The notes under the pieces were generated by a model that was not told the origin of the DNA, searched no databases, and saw nothing but the letters and a program-made list of their open reading frames with translations. This document shows, piece by piece, positions 9,518-17,106 of a stretch of DNA of 49,455 nucleotides. The translations under genes were made by a program, and so were the position numbers. Source of the stretch: Prolixibacteraceae bacterium. GTDB taxonomy: Bacteria > Bacteroidota > Bacteroidia > Bacteroidales > Prolixibacteraceae. The stretch covers positions 1-49,455 of the forward strand of contig DMSQ01000001.1 in the NCBI GenBank assembly GCA_003457135.1, in the 5' to 3' direction. The first letter of the stretch is position 1; each line of letters starts with the position of its first letter.

Positions 9518-10006
9518 ATGAAAAAAACTGCTTTGATTATAATGCTGGTGTTGTTCACAGTAAATGTTTTCGGCCAATCTATCGAATCGAACAGCTTCGC
9601 ACTTAAAGTTGAAAGAGAATACCTAACCCATAAAGCTAGTTTTGCTTTCAAACCCAATCTGCGCTTGAAAATTAAAACTATAAAAGGAGAAGTAATAGTT
9701 GCTAAATCTTATTTACTTCTTGATAGTTCAATCGTTGTAAATAAAGACACTATTGCCCTAAATGAAATTATAATGATCAGAGGAAAAGTGTTTGGTAATG
9801 CAGATCGAAAAATATTAGGAGCAGGATTGGCGATAGCTGCATTTCCATTATTGTATTTTTCGGCTTTGATAGCAGTTTATACAAGCGGTTCGCCATTAGT
9901 GGCAACTTTGCCCCCTGCCGTTTTTCTGATTGGTGGAATTAGCCTTACTGGTGCCCGAAGATTTAAAACAGCAAACAACTGGACATTTAAAATTATACAA
10001 AAGTAA
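9518..10006 (+). CDS. Hypothetical exported membrane protein
   Basis: I do not recognise a family for this 162-residue protein. An N-terminal signal peptide (MKKTALIIMLVLFTVNVFGQ) is followed by a hydrophilic, beta-rich stretch (30-90) and two hydrophobic segments at about 98-120 and 125-147. A basic tail ends in FKIIQK. This arrangement resembles small Bacteroidota envelope proteins of unknown role. The gene stands alone between two near-identical 58-bp direct repeats and has its own possible terminator at 10039, which suggests it arrived as a unit or that the flanking terminator was duplicated around it. Confidence 0.7.
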   Translation: MKKTALIIMLVLFTVNVFGQSIESNSFALKVEREYLTHKASFAFKPNLRLKIKTIKGEVIVAKSYLLLDSSIVVNKDTIALNEIIMIRGKVFGNADRKILGAGLAIAAFPLLYFSALIAVYTSGSPLVATLPPAVFLIGGISLTGARRFKTANNWTFKIIQK

Positions 10007-10038
10007 ATCCGGGTAAGGAGATAAAATTTCATACTATT

Positions 10039-10078
10039 TCAGAGAACATTATCCCACAAAAAAGGGTTCTCCGTTTTA
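10039..10078 (+). terminator. Possible terminator of the 9518 gene
   Basis: GAGAAC at the left and GTTCTC at the right can pair across a loop that also contains CCC/GGG, and GTTTTATC follows. It is an imperfect stem with a short T tract. Confidence 0.4.
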
Positions 10079-10097
10079 TCCGGAAAAACCCCAATTA

Positions 10098-10155
10098 AAT
10101 TTGAAATAGCAACTTCAAAAGGGGAAATCCTGCTTTATTGTGTGATTTTTTGTTT
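10098..10155. repeat. 58-bp direct repeat, copy 2
   Basis: Second copy of the 9430-9487 sequence with two substitutions (10139 and 10143) that weaken the hairpin. It overlaps the last two bases of the stop codon of the convergent gene at 10154. Confidence 0.9.
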
Positions 10156-10759
10156 AATCCAATTTATCCCCAAGCTTCTTCATGTCGTTGATCTGTTTCA
10201 TCAACCTTTCGAAATAGGATTCAATATTTTCGCCAGATTGAATCGGATAGTTTTCGATGGCCGAAGCAAAACCATTGATTAGATCAGTATAGGTTTTAAA
10301 GATTGTTTCCAGTAGGGTTTTATCATTGGTTTCCCAATATTCGCCCTCATCGCTCATAGTAAAATCAGCTAAATATTTTTTATCCAGGTAACGAAAAAGC
10401 TGAATGATAAATTGATGCGTTTCGACACCTGCATATTGGGTTTTAACCGACAGCATGTATAAATATTCCCTTTCAGCCTGTACATCAGTTTTGCCCCAAA
10501 ACTGAAGGTGCGATAAACTGCTCATTCGTCCGTTCGAGAGAAAACAAACGTCAACAGTTTCGCAATTGGGCGGAGTGAAGCAAATTCCGTAAATATTTTG
10601 GTTGTAATCAGCCTTTCCATAAGTATTTTCAGGAAATTGCCGGTCGAAAACAAAATATTTCCAGTTAAACGCCTTGGCAATGTCCTCAACTTCTTCAATC
10701 AACCCGGGCAAACTTACCGGATCAGCAATCCTTCCGTTATAATGAAAACTTAATCCCAT
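10154..10759 (-). CDS. Hypothetical cytoplasmic protein
   Basis: 201 residues, no signal peptide or membrane segment, acidic and rich in aromatic residues. The N-terminal half (MGLSFHYNGRIADPVSLPG, then KYFVFDRQFPEN and YGICFTPPNCETVDVCFLSNGR) looks like a compact alpha/beta domain. The C-terminal third is helical, ending MKQINDMKKLGDKLD. I have seen similar uncharacterised proteins in Bacteroidota but know no function. It is transcribed in the same direction as the chitinase gene, 34 bases from it, so they may share a transcript. Confidence 0.75.
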   Translation of the reverse strand: MGLSFHYNGRIADPVSLPGLIEEVEDIAKAFNWKYFVFDRQFPENTYGKADYNQNIYGICFTPPNCETVDVCFLSNGRMSSLSHLQFWGKTDVQAEREYLYMLSVKTQYAGVETHQFIIQLFRYLDKKYLADFTMSDEGEYWETNDKTLLETIFKTYTDLINGFASAIENYPIQSGENIESYFERLMKQINDMKKLGDKLD

Positions 10760-10793
10760 TTTTAAGCCTCCTGTTTATTAAAAAACCACCCAA

Positions 10794-12041
10794 TTATTCT
10801 TTGACAAACATCTTCGAATAAACGCCTTCAGAAGCGGTAATCCGACAGATATAATTTCCGGGATTTAAATAAGCTATCCTGATGCGGGTTTTCCCATCCA
10901 ATGACTTAAAATCCTGTGATTTCATCAGGACGCCCTTTATATTAAAAACTTCAACTTTTGCGGGGTTTTCCGAAACCAAATCAGAAATGATCAAATGATT
11001 TTTAGCCGGATTGGGATATAGTACAAATTCCTGATTGGCAGCCAGTATTGTCGAACCCGCAATATGTACCGAATCAACCGTTTGATTGATCACTTTTAAT
11101 ATTGAGTGGTCGCCTTTTGCATCCTGCGAAAGTTCCCAGATCATCACCCCCGAAGTTTCGGCCAGCGCCAGTCTGGTTTTCTTCCAAATAGTAGTTTTTC
11201 CGTTGTAGTAAATGGTATCGCCCACCTGATCTTTCATCCATGCATCCTGATATAAGGTCAGAATTTTATTATAGCTGTAACTTCCCGCCGATTTGTAAAA
11301 TCCATAGCCATAAAAAGGCAGGCCTAAACAAAGATTTTCTTTTTTCACACCACGAGCCAGCCAGTCTTTTATCAATTTTTGCGCATACCAATAAGGCGAA
11401 TGTTGACCCGGGCGGGTGAGGTCCCAGTTTCCCGTAAAATCATAAGCCATTACAGTGATGTAATCGAAAAAGGGAAGCGTTGAATCCTGGATTTTTTCGT
11501 TGCCCCAGCCGACCGCAGTAGTTAGCAGCTTTCCTTTGGGTTTCAACGAATCGGCCAACTGTATGATGAAAGCCTCGTAATCGGAATTGATTGCAGGTCC
11601 TTCTTCGTCAACATCAAGTCCATCGAGTTTGTAGTTATCCAGGTAAACAACAATTTTGTGAATGAAACCGGCCCGTTTCGGAGAGGTGCTGATCAGGTTC
11701 TGAAAGTTGTCTTTTACCGCTCCGTTAGCAGCCGAACCACCACCAATCGAAACCAGTACTTTGACATGATTGGCATGGGCTTTTTCAACCAGAGCTGTTA
11801 ATCCGGAATTAGACGAAACCAGGTTTCCATCCGCATCGGGATTCTGAAACGCGTAATTCAAATGGGTTACCTGTGAAAAATCAAAATCCTGAGTAAAGGC
11901 ATTGACATCTTTCCAACTTGGTATATAGCCAATAATCCGGAACGATTTAGACTGTGCCTGGCTGTTGGTGAAAGCAGATGTTATAAAAAACAATACCAAA
12001 AATATTCCCAATATTCCCGAATTTATCCTGAATTTATTCAT
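10794..12041 (-). CDS. Secreted GH18 chitinase with T9SS sorting domain
   Basis: Predicted to cleave beta-1,4-linked N-acetylglucosamine polymers outside the cell. The 415-residue protein has a signal peptide (residues 1-29, ending TNSQA) and a GH18 barrel (about 34-320). The catalytic DxxDxDxE motif reads DGLDVDEE at 140-147, with E147 as proton donor; the usual tryptophan before the donor is replaced by Glu. A C-terminal Por-type sorting domain begins near VLYPNPAKNHLII and ends YSKMFVKE, so export by the type IX system is expected. I place the start at 12041 (MNKFRINSG) rather than at the in-frame Met at 12110, because the longer form would run into a palindromic repeat and bury the signal peptide. 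Confidence 0.92.
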   Translation of the reverse strand: MNKFRINSGILGIFLVLFFITSAFTNSQAQSKSFRIIGYIPSWKDVNAFTQDFDFSQVTHLNYAFQNPDADGNLVSSNSGLTALVEKAHANHVKVLVSIGGGSAANGAVKDNFQNLISTSPKRAGFIHKIVVYLDNYKLDGLDVDEEGPAINSDYEAFIIQLADSLKPKGKLLTTAVGWGNEKIQDSTLPFFDYITVMAYDFTGNWDLTRPGQHSPYWYAQKLIKDWLARGVKKENLCLGLPFYGYGFYKSAGSYSYNKILTLYQDAWMKDQVGDTIYYNGKTTIWKKTRLALAETSGVMIWELSQDAKGDHSILKVINQTVDSVHIAGSTILAANQEFVLYPNPAKNHLIISDLVSENPAKVEVFNIKGVLMKSQDFKSLDGKTRIRIAYLNPGNYICRITASEGVYSKMFVKE

Positions 12042-12100
12042 GTTTTTGTAGGCTTCGAAAAGATAAAGATAAAAACAAATGGTGAAATAAACTGTCCTCT

Positions 12101-12183
12101 GTAGAGACAAGGCATGCCTTGTCTCTTATATTTTATTCAGGACAATGTTGGCGTTTGAGAGACAAGGCATGCCTTGTCTCTAC
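12101..12183. repeat. REPIN-like pair of perfect palindromes
   Basis: Two copies of a perfect 24-base palindrome (half-site AGAGACAAGGCA plus its complement) lie at 12103-12126 and 12158-12181, 31 bases apart. The two copies extend symmetrically to GTAG at the left edge and CTAC at the right edge, so the whole 83-base unit is one large inverted repeat. It sits between the chitinase and lepA genes. It contains no coding frame. Confidence 0.9.
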
Positions 12184-12199
12184 GTAAACGTAATCGCGA

Positions 12200-13987
12200 T
12201 CAATCCAGTTTCAGCACTGCCAGAAACGCATTTTGCGGAACTTCCACATTTCCGATTTGCTTCATGCGTTTTTTACCTTTTTTCTGCTTTTCGAGAAGTT
12301 TTCGTTTACGGGTAATGTCGCCACCATAACATTTGGCAGTTACATCCTTTCGGACAGCTTTAACCGTTTCGCGGGAAATTATTTTTGCCCCGATAGCTGC
12401 CTGGATGGCAATATCGAATTGTTGGCGCGGGATCAACTCTTTGAGCTTTTCGCACATCCGGCGCCCAAAATTGTAGGCATTGTTGAAATGGATCAGCGTT
12501 GATAAGGCATCAACCATTTCGCCGTTCAGCAAAATATCCAAACGTACCAGTTTGGCCGGACGGAAATCAATAACGTGGTAATCGAACGAAGCATATCCCT
12601 TCGAAATACTTTTCAGTTTATCGTAGAAGTCGAAAACGATTTCGCCGAGCGGAAGGTCAAACATCAGTTCAACCCGGTCGGTTGTCAGGTATTCCTGTTT
12701 GATGAGTGTTCCCCGTTTTTCGAGGCACAATGTCATGATTGACCCGATATAATCAACAGCGGTTATGATGTTGGCGCGGATAAATGGCTCATCAATATCA
12801 TCAATGGTAGTGGCAGCAGGCAGCCCAGATGGATTATAGACGTTGATGGTTTCGCCTTTGGTGGTATGCACGTGGTACAAAACATTGGGAACAGTTGTAA
12901 TCACGTTCATATCGTATTCGCGGTCGAGCCGTTCCTGAATAATTTCCATGTGAAGTAGTCCAAGGAACCCGCAACGGAACCCGAAGCCTAATGCAGCCGA
13001 CGATTCAGGCTCGTAGGTGAGCGAAGCATCGTTTAATTGCAGTTTTTCCATCGAATTACGAAGGTCTTCGTAATCTTCGGAGTCAATCGGATAAACGCCG
13101 GCAAAAACCATTGGTTTCACTTCCTCAAAACCTGCAATTGCTTTATCACAAGGCGCTTTCACGTGAGTAATAGTATCGCCGACTTTTACTTCTTTGGCGG
13201 TTTTTATCCCGCAAATAATATATCCCACGTCGCCTGCTTTCATCTCGGGGCGTTCAAACATTCCAAGTTTGAGCACGCCAACTTCATCGGCCACGTATTC
13301 TTTCGAAGCATTCACAAACTTCACCATATCGCCTTTGCGAATCACTCCGTTTACCACTTTGAAATAGGCAATTACCCCCCTGAATTGATTAAAGACTGAG
13401 TCGAAAATCAGTGCCTGAAGCGGTGCATCTACCGAGCCTTGAGGTTCAGGAATTACATTAACAATACGTTCCAGGATTTCTTCAATTCCCAGTCCGGTTT
13501 TGCCACTTGCGCGAATGATATCGGTGCGCTTACAGCCAATCAGCCCGATGATCTGATCTTCTACCACTTCGGGCATGGCATTGTCCAAATCCATTTTATT
13601 CAGGATTGGAATTATTTCCAGATCATGATCAATGGCCAGATACAAATTTGAAATAGTTTGTGCCTGAATTCCCTGCGTTGAATCTATAATGAGCAAAGCG
13701 CCTTCGCAGGCAGCTATTGAACGCGAAACTTCGTACGAGAAGTCAACATGACCGGGAGTGTCAATCAGGTTCAAGGTATATTCCTGACCATTATGTATGT
13801 ATTGCATCTGGATGGCGTGGCTTTTAATTGTAATTCCACGCTCCTGCTCGATATCCATACTGTCGAGAACCTGGGCTTTCATTGCCCGGCCATCAACTGT
13901 TTTGGTATATTCCAGCAGCCTGTCGGCCAGTGTACTTTTTCCGTGATCGATATGTGCAATAATGCAGAAATTACGTATGTTCTTCAT
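12200..13987 (-). CDS. lepA: Translation elongation factor 4
   Basis: Ribosome-associated GTPase that back-translocates or remodels stalled ribosomes. The 595-residue length is typical. GTPase motifs are AHIDHGKS (residues 11-18), RGITIKS in switch I, DTPGHVD (76-82) and NKMD (130-133). Domains II, III and V follow, and the LepA-specific C-terminal domain contains KDVTAKCYGGDITRKRKLL and ends with the lysine-rich EKQKKGKKRMKQIG. It starts at MKNIRNFCIIAHIDHG. Neither a close partner nor an obvious terminator is seen; the REPIN-like element lies just past the stop. Confidence 0.97.
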   Translation of the reverse strand: MKNIRNFCIIAHIDHGKSTLADRLLEYTKTVDGRAMKAQVLDSMDIEQERGITIKSHAIQMQYIHNGQEYTLNLIDTPGHVDFSYEVSRSIAACEGALLIIDSTQGIQAQTISNLYLAIDHDLEIIPILNKMDLDNAMPEVVEDQIIGLIGCKRTDIIRASGKTGLGIEEILERIVNVIPEPQGSVDAPLQALIFDSVFNQFRGVIAYFKVVNGVIRKGDMVKFVNASKEYVADEVGVLKLGMFERPEMKAGDVGYIICGIKTAKEVKVGDTITHVKAPCDKAIAGFEEVKPMVFAGVYPIDSEDYEDLRNSMEKLQLNDASLTYEPESSAALGFGFRCGFLGLLHMEIIQERLDREYDMNVITTVPNVLYHVHTTKGETINVYNPSGLPAATTIDDIDEPFIRANIITAVDYIGSIMTLCLEKRGTLIKQEYLTTDRVELMFDLPLGEIVFDFYDKLKSISKGYASFDYHVIDFRPAKLVRLDILLNGEMVDALSTLIHFNNAYNFGRRMCEKLKELIPRQQFDIAIQAAIGAKIISRETVKAVRKDVTAKCYGGDITRKRKLLEKQKKGKKRMKQIGNVEVPQNAFLAVLKLD

Positions 13988-14079
13988 CCTAAAAAAATCT
14001 AAAAACCTTATTAATCAAATACTCCTGCCGGATTTTGCGCAAAGATATCTATTTTTTGCTAACGACCACCTCACTGCGA

Positions 14080-14114
14080 TACTCAGAGTCTGACTTCGAG
14101 TCAGACTCTGAGTA
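14080..14114. repeat. Perfect 16-bp hairpin
   Basis: TACTCAGAGTCTGACT at 14080-14095 and its exact complement at 14099-14114 enclose a 3-base TCG loop. There is no T run after it, so it is more likely a palindromic repeat or regulatory hairpin than a terminator. It lies between lepA and the plus-strand lipoprotein gene. Confidence 0.85.
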
Positions 14115-14195
14115 CTCTAATCTGAAGTAAAAATACTCACATACTTTCCGATTCAATCTGAATAGTTCTAACTTTACCCGGACAAAAAAAATTGA

Positions 14196-14654
14196 ATGAA
14201 GCGATTTTTGTATCTGATCTGTATCCTTATTGCCGCAAGCGGCTGTAAGGAAGTGTTTGAAGCTCCTCCACAGAGTTTTCTCAAGGTTTCGTTCCTGAAT
14301 TCATCAACAAAAGCTACTATTTCGCCCAAGGTCTCAGTTTTGGGAGTTGGTCTGGAGAATATGTGGGTAAAAGATTCGGTACTTAAGGAAATATTGCTGC
14401 CTTTATCGGTGAACGACGCCACCAGCTATCTGATTTCACTTGATGCAAAAAACGATACCATCACCTTCATCCACGAAACAATTCAGAAATACGCTTCGAT
14501 GGAATCCGGATTTTATTTTGAATACAAATTGCAGTCAATAGATTTTACGAATAACCGGATTGATTCTATCCTGATTACAGACAGTCTGGTAACCAAAAAA
14601 TGGAATGAGAATATTAAACTATACGTTCATCCTTTGCCTTCTGGCAACAATTAG
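14196..14654 (+). CDS. DUF6452-like lipoprotein
   Basis: 152-residue predicted lipoprotein: a short signal sequence ending LIAASGC gives a lipobox with Cys at about residue 17. The mature part is beta-rich (PQSFLKVSFLNSSTKATISPKVSVLGVG, shortened here as two adjoining strands) and resembles the Bacteroidota DUF6452 family. It overlaps the next gene by 50 bases, which points to coupled translation, and DUF6452 and DUF6048 proteins are commonly encoded side by side. The function is unknown; an outer-membrane or periplasmic structural role is a guess. Confidence 0.75.
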   Translation: MKRFLYLICILIAASGCKEVFEAPPQSFLKVSFLNSSTKATISPKVSVLGVGLENMWVKDSVLKEILLPLSVNDATSYLISLDAKNDTITFIHETIQKYASMESGFYFEYKLQSIDFTNNRIDSILITDSLVTKKWNENIKLYVHPLPSGNN

Positions 14655-15330
14655 CTACGGACAGGCTGAGCCGGAAAGGAAAGTAAAACCTAAAAGAACA
14701 GACAATTATATCCGGATGAGAGGCATCCGCGTGGGAATGGATGCAACCAGGCCTTTTCAGGATTTGTGGACAAAAGGAAATCGCTATGGATCAGAATTTT
14801 CATTCGATATGGAACTTAGGCCCAATTGGTTTCCTGTATTCGAATCGGGATACGAGGTGATCAAATTAAATACCAACTACATTGAATATACCGGACAGGG
14901 TAGTTATTCACGCATCGGGATAGATTATAACTTTCTTCAGGCCGAGCATAAAAACGACAAGGATGTTTTGTTTTTTGGACTTCGGTATGGATTTTCAATT
15001 GCCCGCCAAAAAGTTGACCGATATTTAGTTGATTCGTATTGGGGAACTGTAAACGGACATTTCGGGAACCAGAATTATTTTGCACACTGGGGCGAATTTC
15101 TTGTGGGAATTAAAGGAGAAATCTTTCACAATTTTTACTTAGGCTGGACGATTCGCGGCAAAGTGAAAATGAACCACACAGAGATGGAATTACCTCCTGT
15201 TTACTTTATTCCCGGATACGGAAAGGCTGAGAAAGGATTTACAATGGATTTCACTTATTCAGTTTACTACAATATTCCATGGGATTTCAGGAAAAAGAAC
15301 AGAGTGGTCAAGACTGTGATTAAGAAGTGA
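14605..15330 (+). CDS. DUF6048-like outer-membrane protein
   Basis: 241 residues with a cleavable signal peptide (MRILNYTFILCLLATISYGQ). The mature part alternates aromatic and polar residues, as in an outer-membrane beta-barrel (RMRGIRVGMDATRPF near the N-terminus, then FFGLRYGFSIARQ, LVGIKGEIF and DFTYSVYYNIPW). The pattern fits the DUF6048 family of Bacteroidota. Its start lies inside the upstream lipoprotein gene. The pair probably forms a lipoprotein/barrel module, but nothing here shows a substrate. Confidence 0.78.
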   Translation: MRILNYTFILCLLATISYGQAEPERKVKPKRTDNYIRMRGIRVGMDATRPFQDLWTKGNRYGSEFSFDMELRPNWFPVFESGYEVIKLNTNYIEYTGQGSYSRIGIDYNFLQAEHKNDKDVLFFGLRYGFSIARQKVDRYLVDSYWGTVNGHFGNQNYFAHWGEFLVGIKGEIFHNFYLGWTIRGKVKMNHTEMELPPVYFIPGYGKAEKGFTMDFTYSVYYNIPWDFRKKNRVVKTVIKK

Positions 15331-15426
15331 TAGAGCTCTTCCTGTTTATTTAGATATTCCGGGATAGAACTTTTTTTCTGCATTTTCGTTTCATAACCAT
15401 ATCAAATTTATAAAAGCAAAATCGTT

Positions 15427-16431
15427 ATGACCGACCGAAGAACATTTATCAAATCGCTTGCAGGAGCTACCGCCGGATTATCACTTTCGGGTGCAGTACA
15501 GGCAGATAAACCTGAAGCCGACCGCCTGGGCGAAGTACTTCCCAAACGAAAACTGGGCAGGACAAATGAATATGTAACCATGTTAGGTACCGGAGGATAC
15601 CATGTTGGCTGGACCACCGAACGGGATGCACAGGAAGTTATTGAAGCATCGCTCGAAGGTGGCGTCCGTTTTTTCGACACTGCGGAAAGTTATGCCGCCG
15701 GAACCAGTGAAACGCGCTACGGCAAATACCTGATCCCCAAATACCGTGACCTGATCTTTTTGATGAGCAAATCAACAGGAGGAGATGCTAAAACGGTCAG
15801 GGAACATCTGGAAGGAACACTTCGGAGACTTAATACCGATCAGCTCGATCTGTACCAGGTCCATGCTATTTCCACGCCCGAAGATGTTGACAGCAGGATT
15901 CAGCTTGGCGTGCTTGATGTTTTGCTTAAAGCCAAAGAAGAAGGAAAAATTAAATACCTTGGATTTACGGGCCATCAGAATCCGTTTGCACATGCCCGAA
16001 TGATGGAACGGACCAATAAAAGCGATATTTTCGACACGGTTTTAATGCCCGTAAATGTGCTTGATCAGACTTATTACAGTTTTACCAAAAACATCATGCA
16101 AAAAGCATTAGATCGGAACATGGGAATTCTTGCAATCAAATCACTGGCCGATGGCAGGTTCTTTGAAAAAAACAAACAAGCTGGCTGGAGCACAGATGAT
16201 CCGTTGATTCCAAACTATCTGAGTATAAAAGAAGCCATGTATTTTGTGTGGTCACAGCCGGTTTCAGTTCTGATTTCGGGAAATGAGAATGCCACTTTCA
16301 TGCGCGAAAAAATCGCACTTGCGCGTTCTTTCTCTTTACTTACGGAAGAACAGAAATCAATCCTGACCGACAAGGTGAAGCACATTGCGCTAACCGGGAA
16401 AGTTGAATATTATAAAAAGAAGGAAGCCTGA
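15427..16431 (+). CDS. Tat-exported aldo/keto reductase
   Basis: 334-residue NAD(P)H-dependent oxidoreductase fold. Aldo/keto reductase features include DTAESYAAGTSE (catalytic Asp and Tyr), the Lys in LMSKSTGG and the His in YQVHAIS. The N-terminus TDRRTFIKSLAGATAGLSLS carries the RRxFIK form of a twin-arginine signal, implying export in folded form with cofactor bound. Similar proteins occur in many Bacteroidota next to sugar or oxidoreductase genes; the substrate here is unknown. A hairpin terminator follows 40 bases after the stop. Confidence 0.88.
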   Translation: MTDRRTFIKSLAGATAGLSLSGAVQADKPEADRLGEVLPKRKLGRTNEYVTMLGTGGYHVGWTTERDAQEVIEASLEGGVRFFDTAESYAAGTSETRYGKYLIPKYRDLIFLMSKSTGGDAKTVREHLEGTLRRLNTDQLDLYQVHAISTPEDVDSRIQLGVLDVLLKAKEEGKIKYLGFTGHQNPFAHARMMERTNKSDIFDTVLMPVNVLDQTYYSFTKNIMQKALDRNMGILAIKSLADGRFFEKNKQAGWSTDDPLIPNYLSIKEAMYFVWSQPVSVLISGNENATFMREKIALARSFSLLTEEQKSILTDKVKHIALTGKVEYYKKKEA

Positions 16432-16471
16432 AAAGAATAGGAAAAGGCAACATAACGAATGTACCTAAAAC

Positions 16472-16507
16472 AAAAATGACCGGGATTGCCGGTCATTTTT
16501 GTTTTAT
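16472..16507. terminator. Bidirectional terminator
   Basis: AAAAATGACCGG (16472-16483) pairs perfectly with CCGGTCATTTTT (16489-16500) around GATTG. It has A/T runs on both sides, so it can end both the aldo/keto reductase transcript and the minus-strand peptide gene at 16535. Confidence 0.85.
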
Positions 16508-16534
16508 CTCAAATTAAATAAGAAATTATCTTTC

Positions 16535-16732
16535 TTATTTTTTTGCAGGAGCTTCAGCTTTTTTTTCCGATGCGCAGCAGGCTTTTTTGTCTTTACTGCA
16601 TTCAGTAGTTTTTGCACAGCATTCTTTCTTTTCAGTAGTTTTCTGTTTGTCGTCTTTTGTTGATGCTGTTACAGTTGAGGCAGCCAATCCCATTGTAAAT
16701 GCTATTGATAAAACCAATGCTAATTTTTTCAT
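16535..16732 (-). CDS. Cys/Lys-rich secreted peptide, copy A
   Basis: 65-residue protein with a clear signal peptide (MKKLALVLSIAFTMGLAAST, cleavage near residue 23). The highly charged mature part carries five cysteines in ECCAKTTEC and ACCAS and ends in an Ala/Lys/Pro-rich tail. There is no known domain. The cysteine pairs suggest metal binding or disulfides, but this is inference. It is a paralogue of the gene at 16927. Both genes share the leader sequence just before the ATG, an upstream box (here 16799-16820) and a GACC/GGTC terminator hairpin, so the complete transcription unit has been duplicated. Confidence 0.8.
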   Translation of the reverse strand: MKKLALVLSIAFTMGLAASTVTASTKDDKQKTTEKKECCAKTTECSKDKKACCASEKKAEAPAKK

Positions 16733-16798
16733 GATATCAATTTTTAATAAGTTGTATAAATTTTGTTCTCTGCTAATCTAATTACTTTATGGCAATCT

Positions 16799-16820
16799 CC
16801 AAAGCGTGTTAACAATTATT
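16799..16820 (-). promoter_or_regulatory. Shared upstream box of peptide gene A
   Basis: The plus-strand sequence CCAAAGCGTGTTAACAATTATT lies 67-88 bases upstream of the start; the core GTTAACAATTATT is identical at 17179-17191 upstream of copy B. It contains a TTG on the coding strand, but no good TAnnTTTG follows, so it may be a regulator site or an alternative-sigma promoter element. Confidence 0.4.
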
Positions 16821-16871
16821 AGGAATTGATTCATGTCAAATGTCGAAAATTAGAATGATGTTTCATACCGG

Positions 16872-16907
16872 TAAAAAAAATGACCAGCTTGACTGGTCAT
16901 TTTTTTA
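16872..16907 (-). terminator. Terminator of peptide gene B
   Basis: ATGACCAG (16880-16887) pairs with CTGGTCAT (16893-16900) around CTTGA, flanked by A and T runs. It lies just past the stop of the 16927 gene and resembles the terminator at 16472. Confidence 0.8.
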
Positions 16908-16926
16908 CTTAGGATTTAAAGTGATC

Positions 16927-17106
16927 TTATTTCTTTTCAGCTGGTTTTTCAGCTTTTTTCTCAGTACAGGCTTCTTTTTTGTCTTTACTGCAACATTCTT
17001 TCTTTTCAGTTTTTTTGGCGTCTTCCTTAACAGTTGAAGCTGATACAGTAGAAGCAGTCAATCCCATTGTAAAAGCTACTGCTAAAATCATTGCTAATCT
17101 TTTCAT
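16927..17106 (-). CDS. Cys/Lys-rich secreted peptide, copy B
   Basis: 59-residue gene below common ORF-length cut-offs. It reads MKRLAMILAVAFTMGLTAST as signal peptide, then a mature segment with ECCSKDKKEAC (three cysteines) and a Glu/Lys/Pro-rich end EKPAEKK. It aligns along its whole length with copy A, which has two additional cysteines and a longer Lys/Thr region. The ATG at 17104-17106 is preceded by the same leader as copy A. Conservation of signal peptide, cysteines and flanking signals argues that it is a real gene. Function unknown. Confidence 0.75.
   Translation of the reverse strand: MKRLAMILAVAFTMGLTASTVSASTVKEDAKKTEKKECCSKDKKEACTEKKAEKPAEKK

Noticed and set aside
12042..12110. 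Longer N-terminus for the chitinase from an in-frame Met at 12110
   Set aside because: It would begin inside a palindromic repeat and place 23 residues before a perfectly normal signal peptide starting at 12041.
16587..16781. Plus-strand 64-residue ORF over peptide gene A
   Set aside because: It is antisense to a gene with clear signal peptide, duplicated paralogue and matching terminator.
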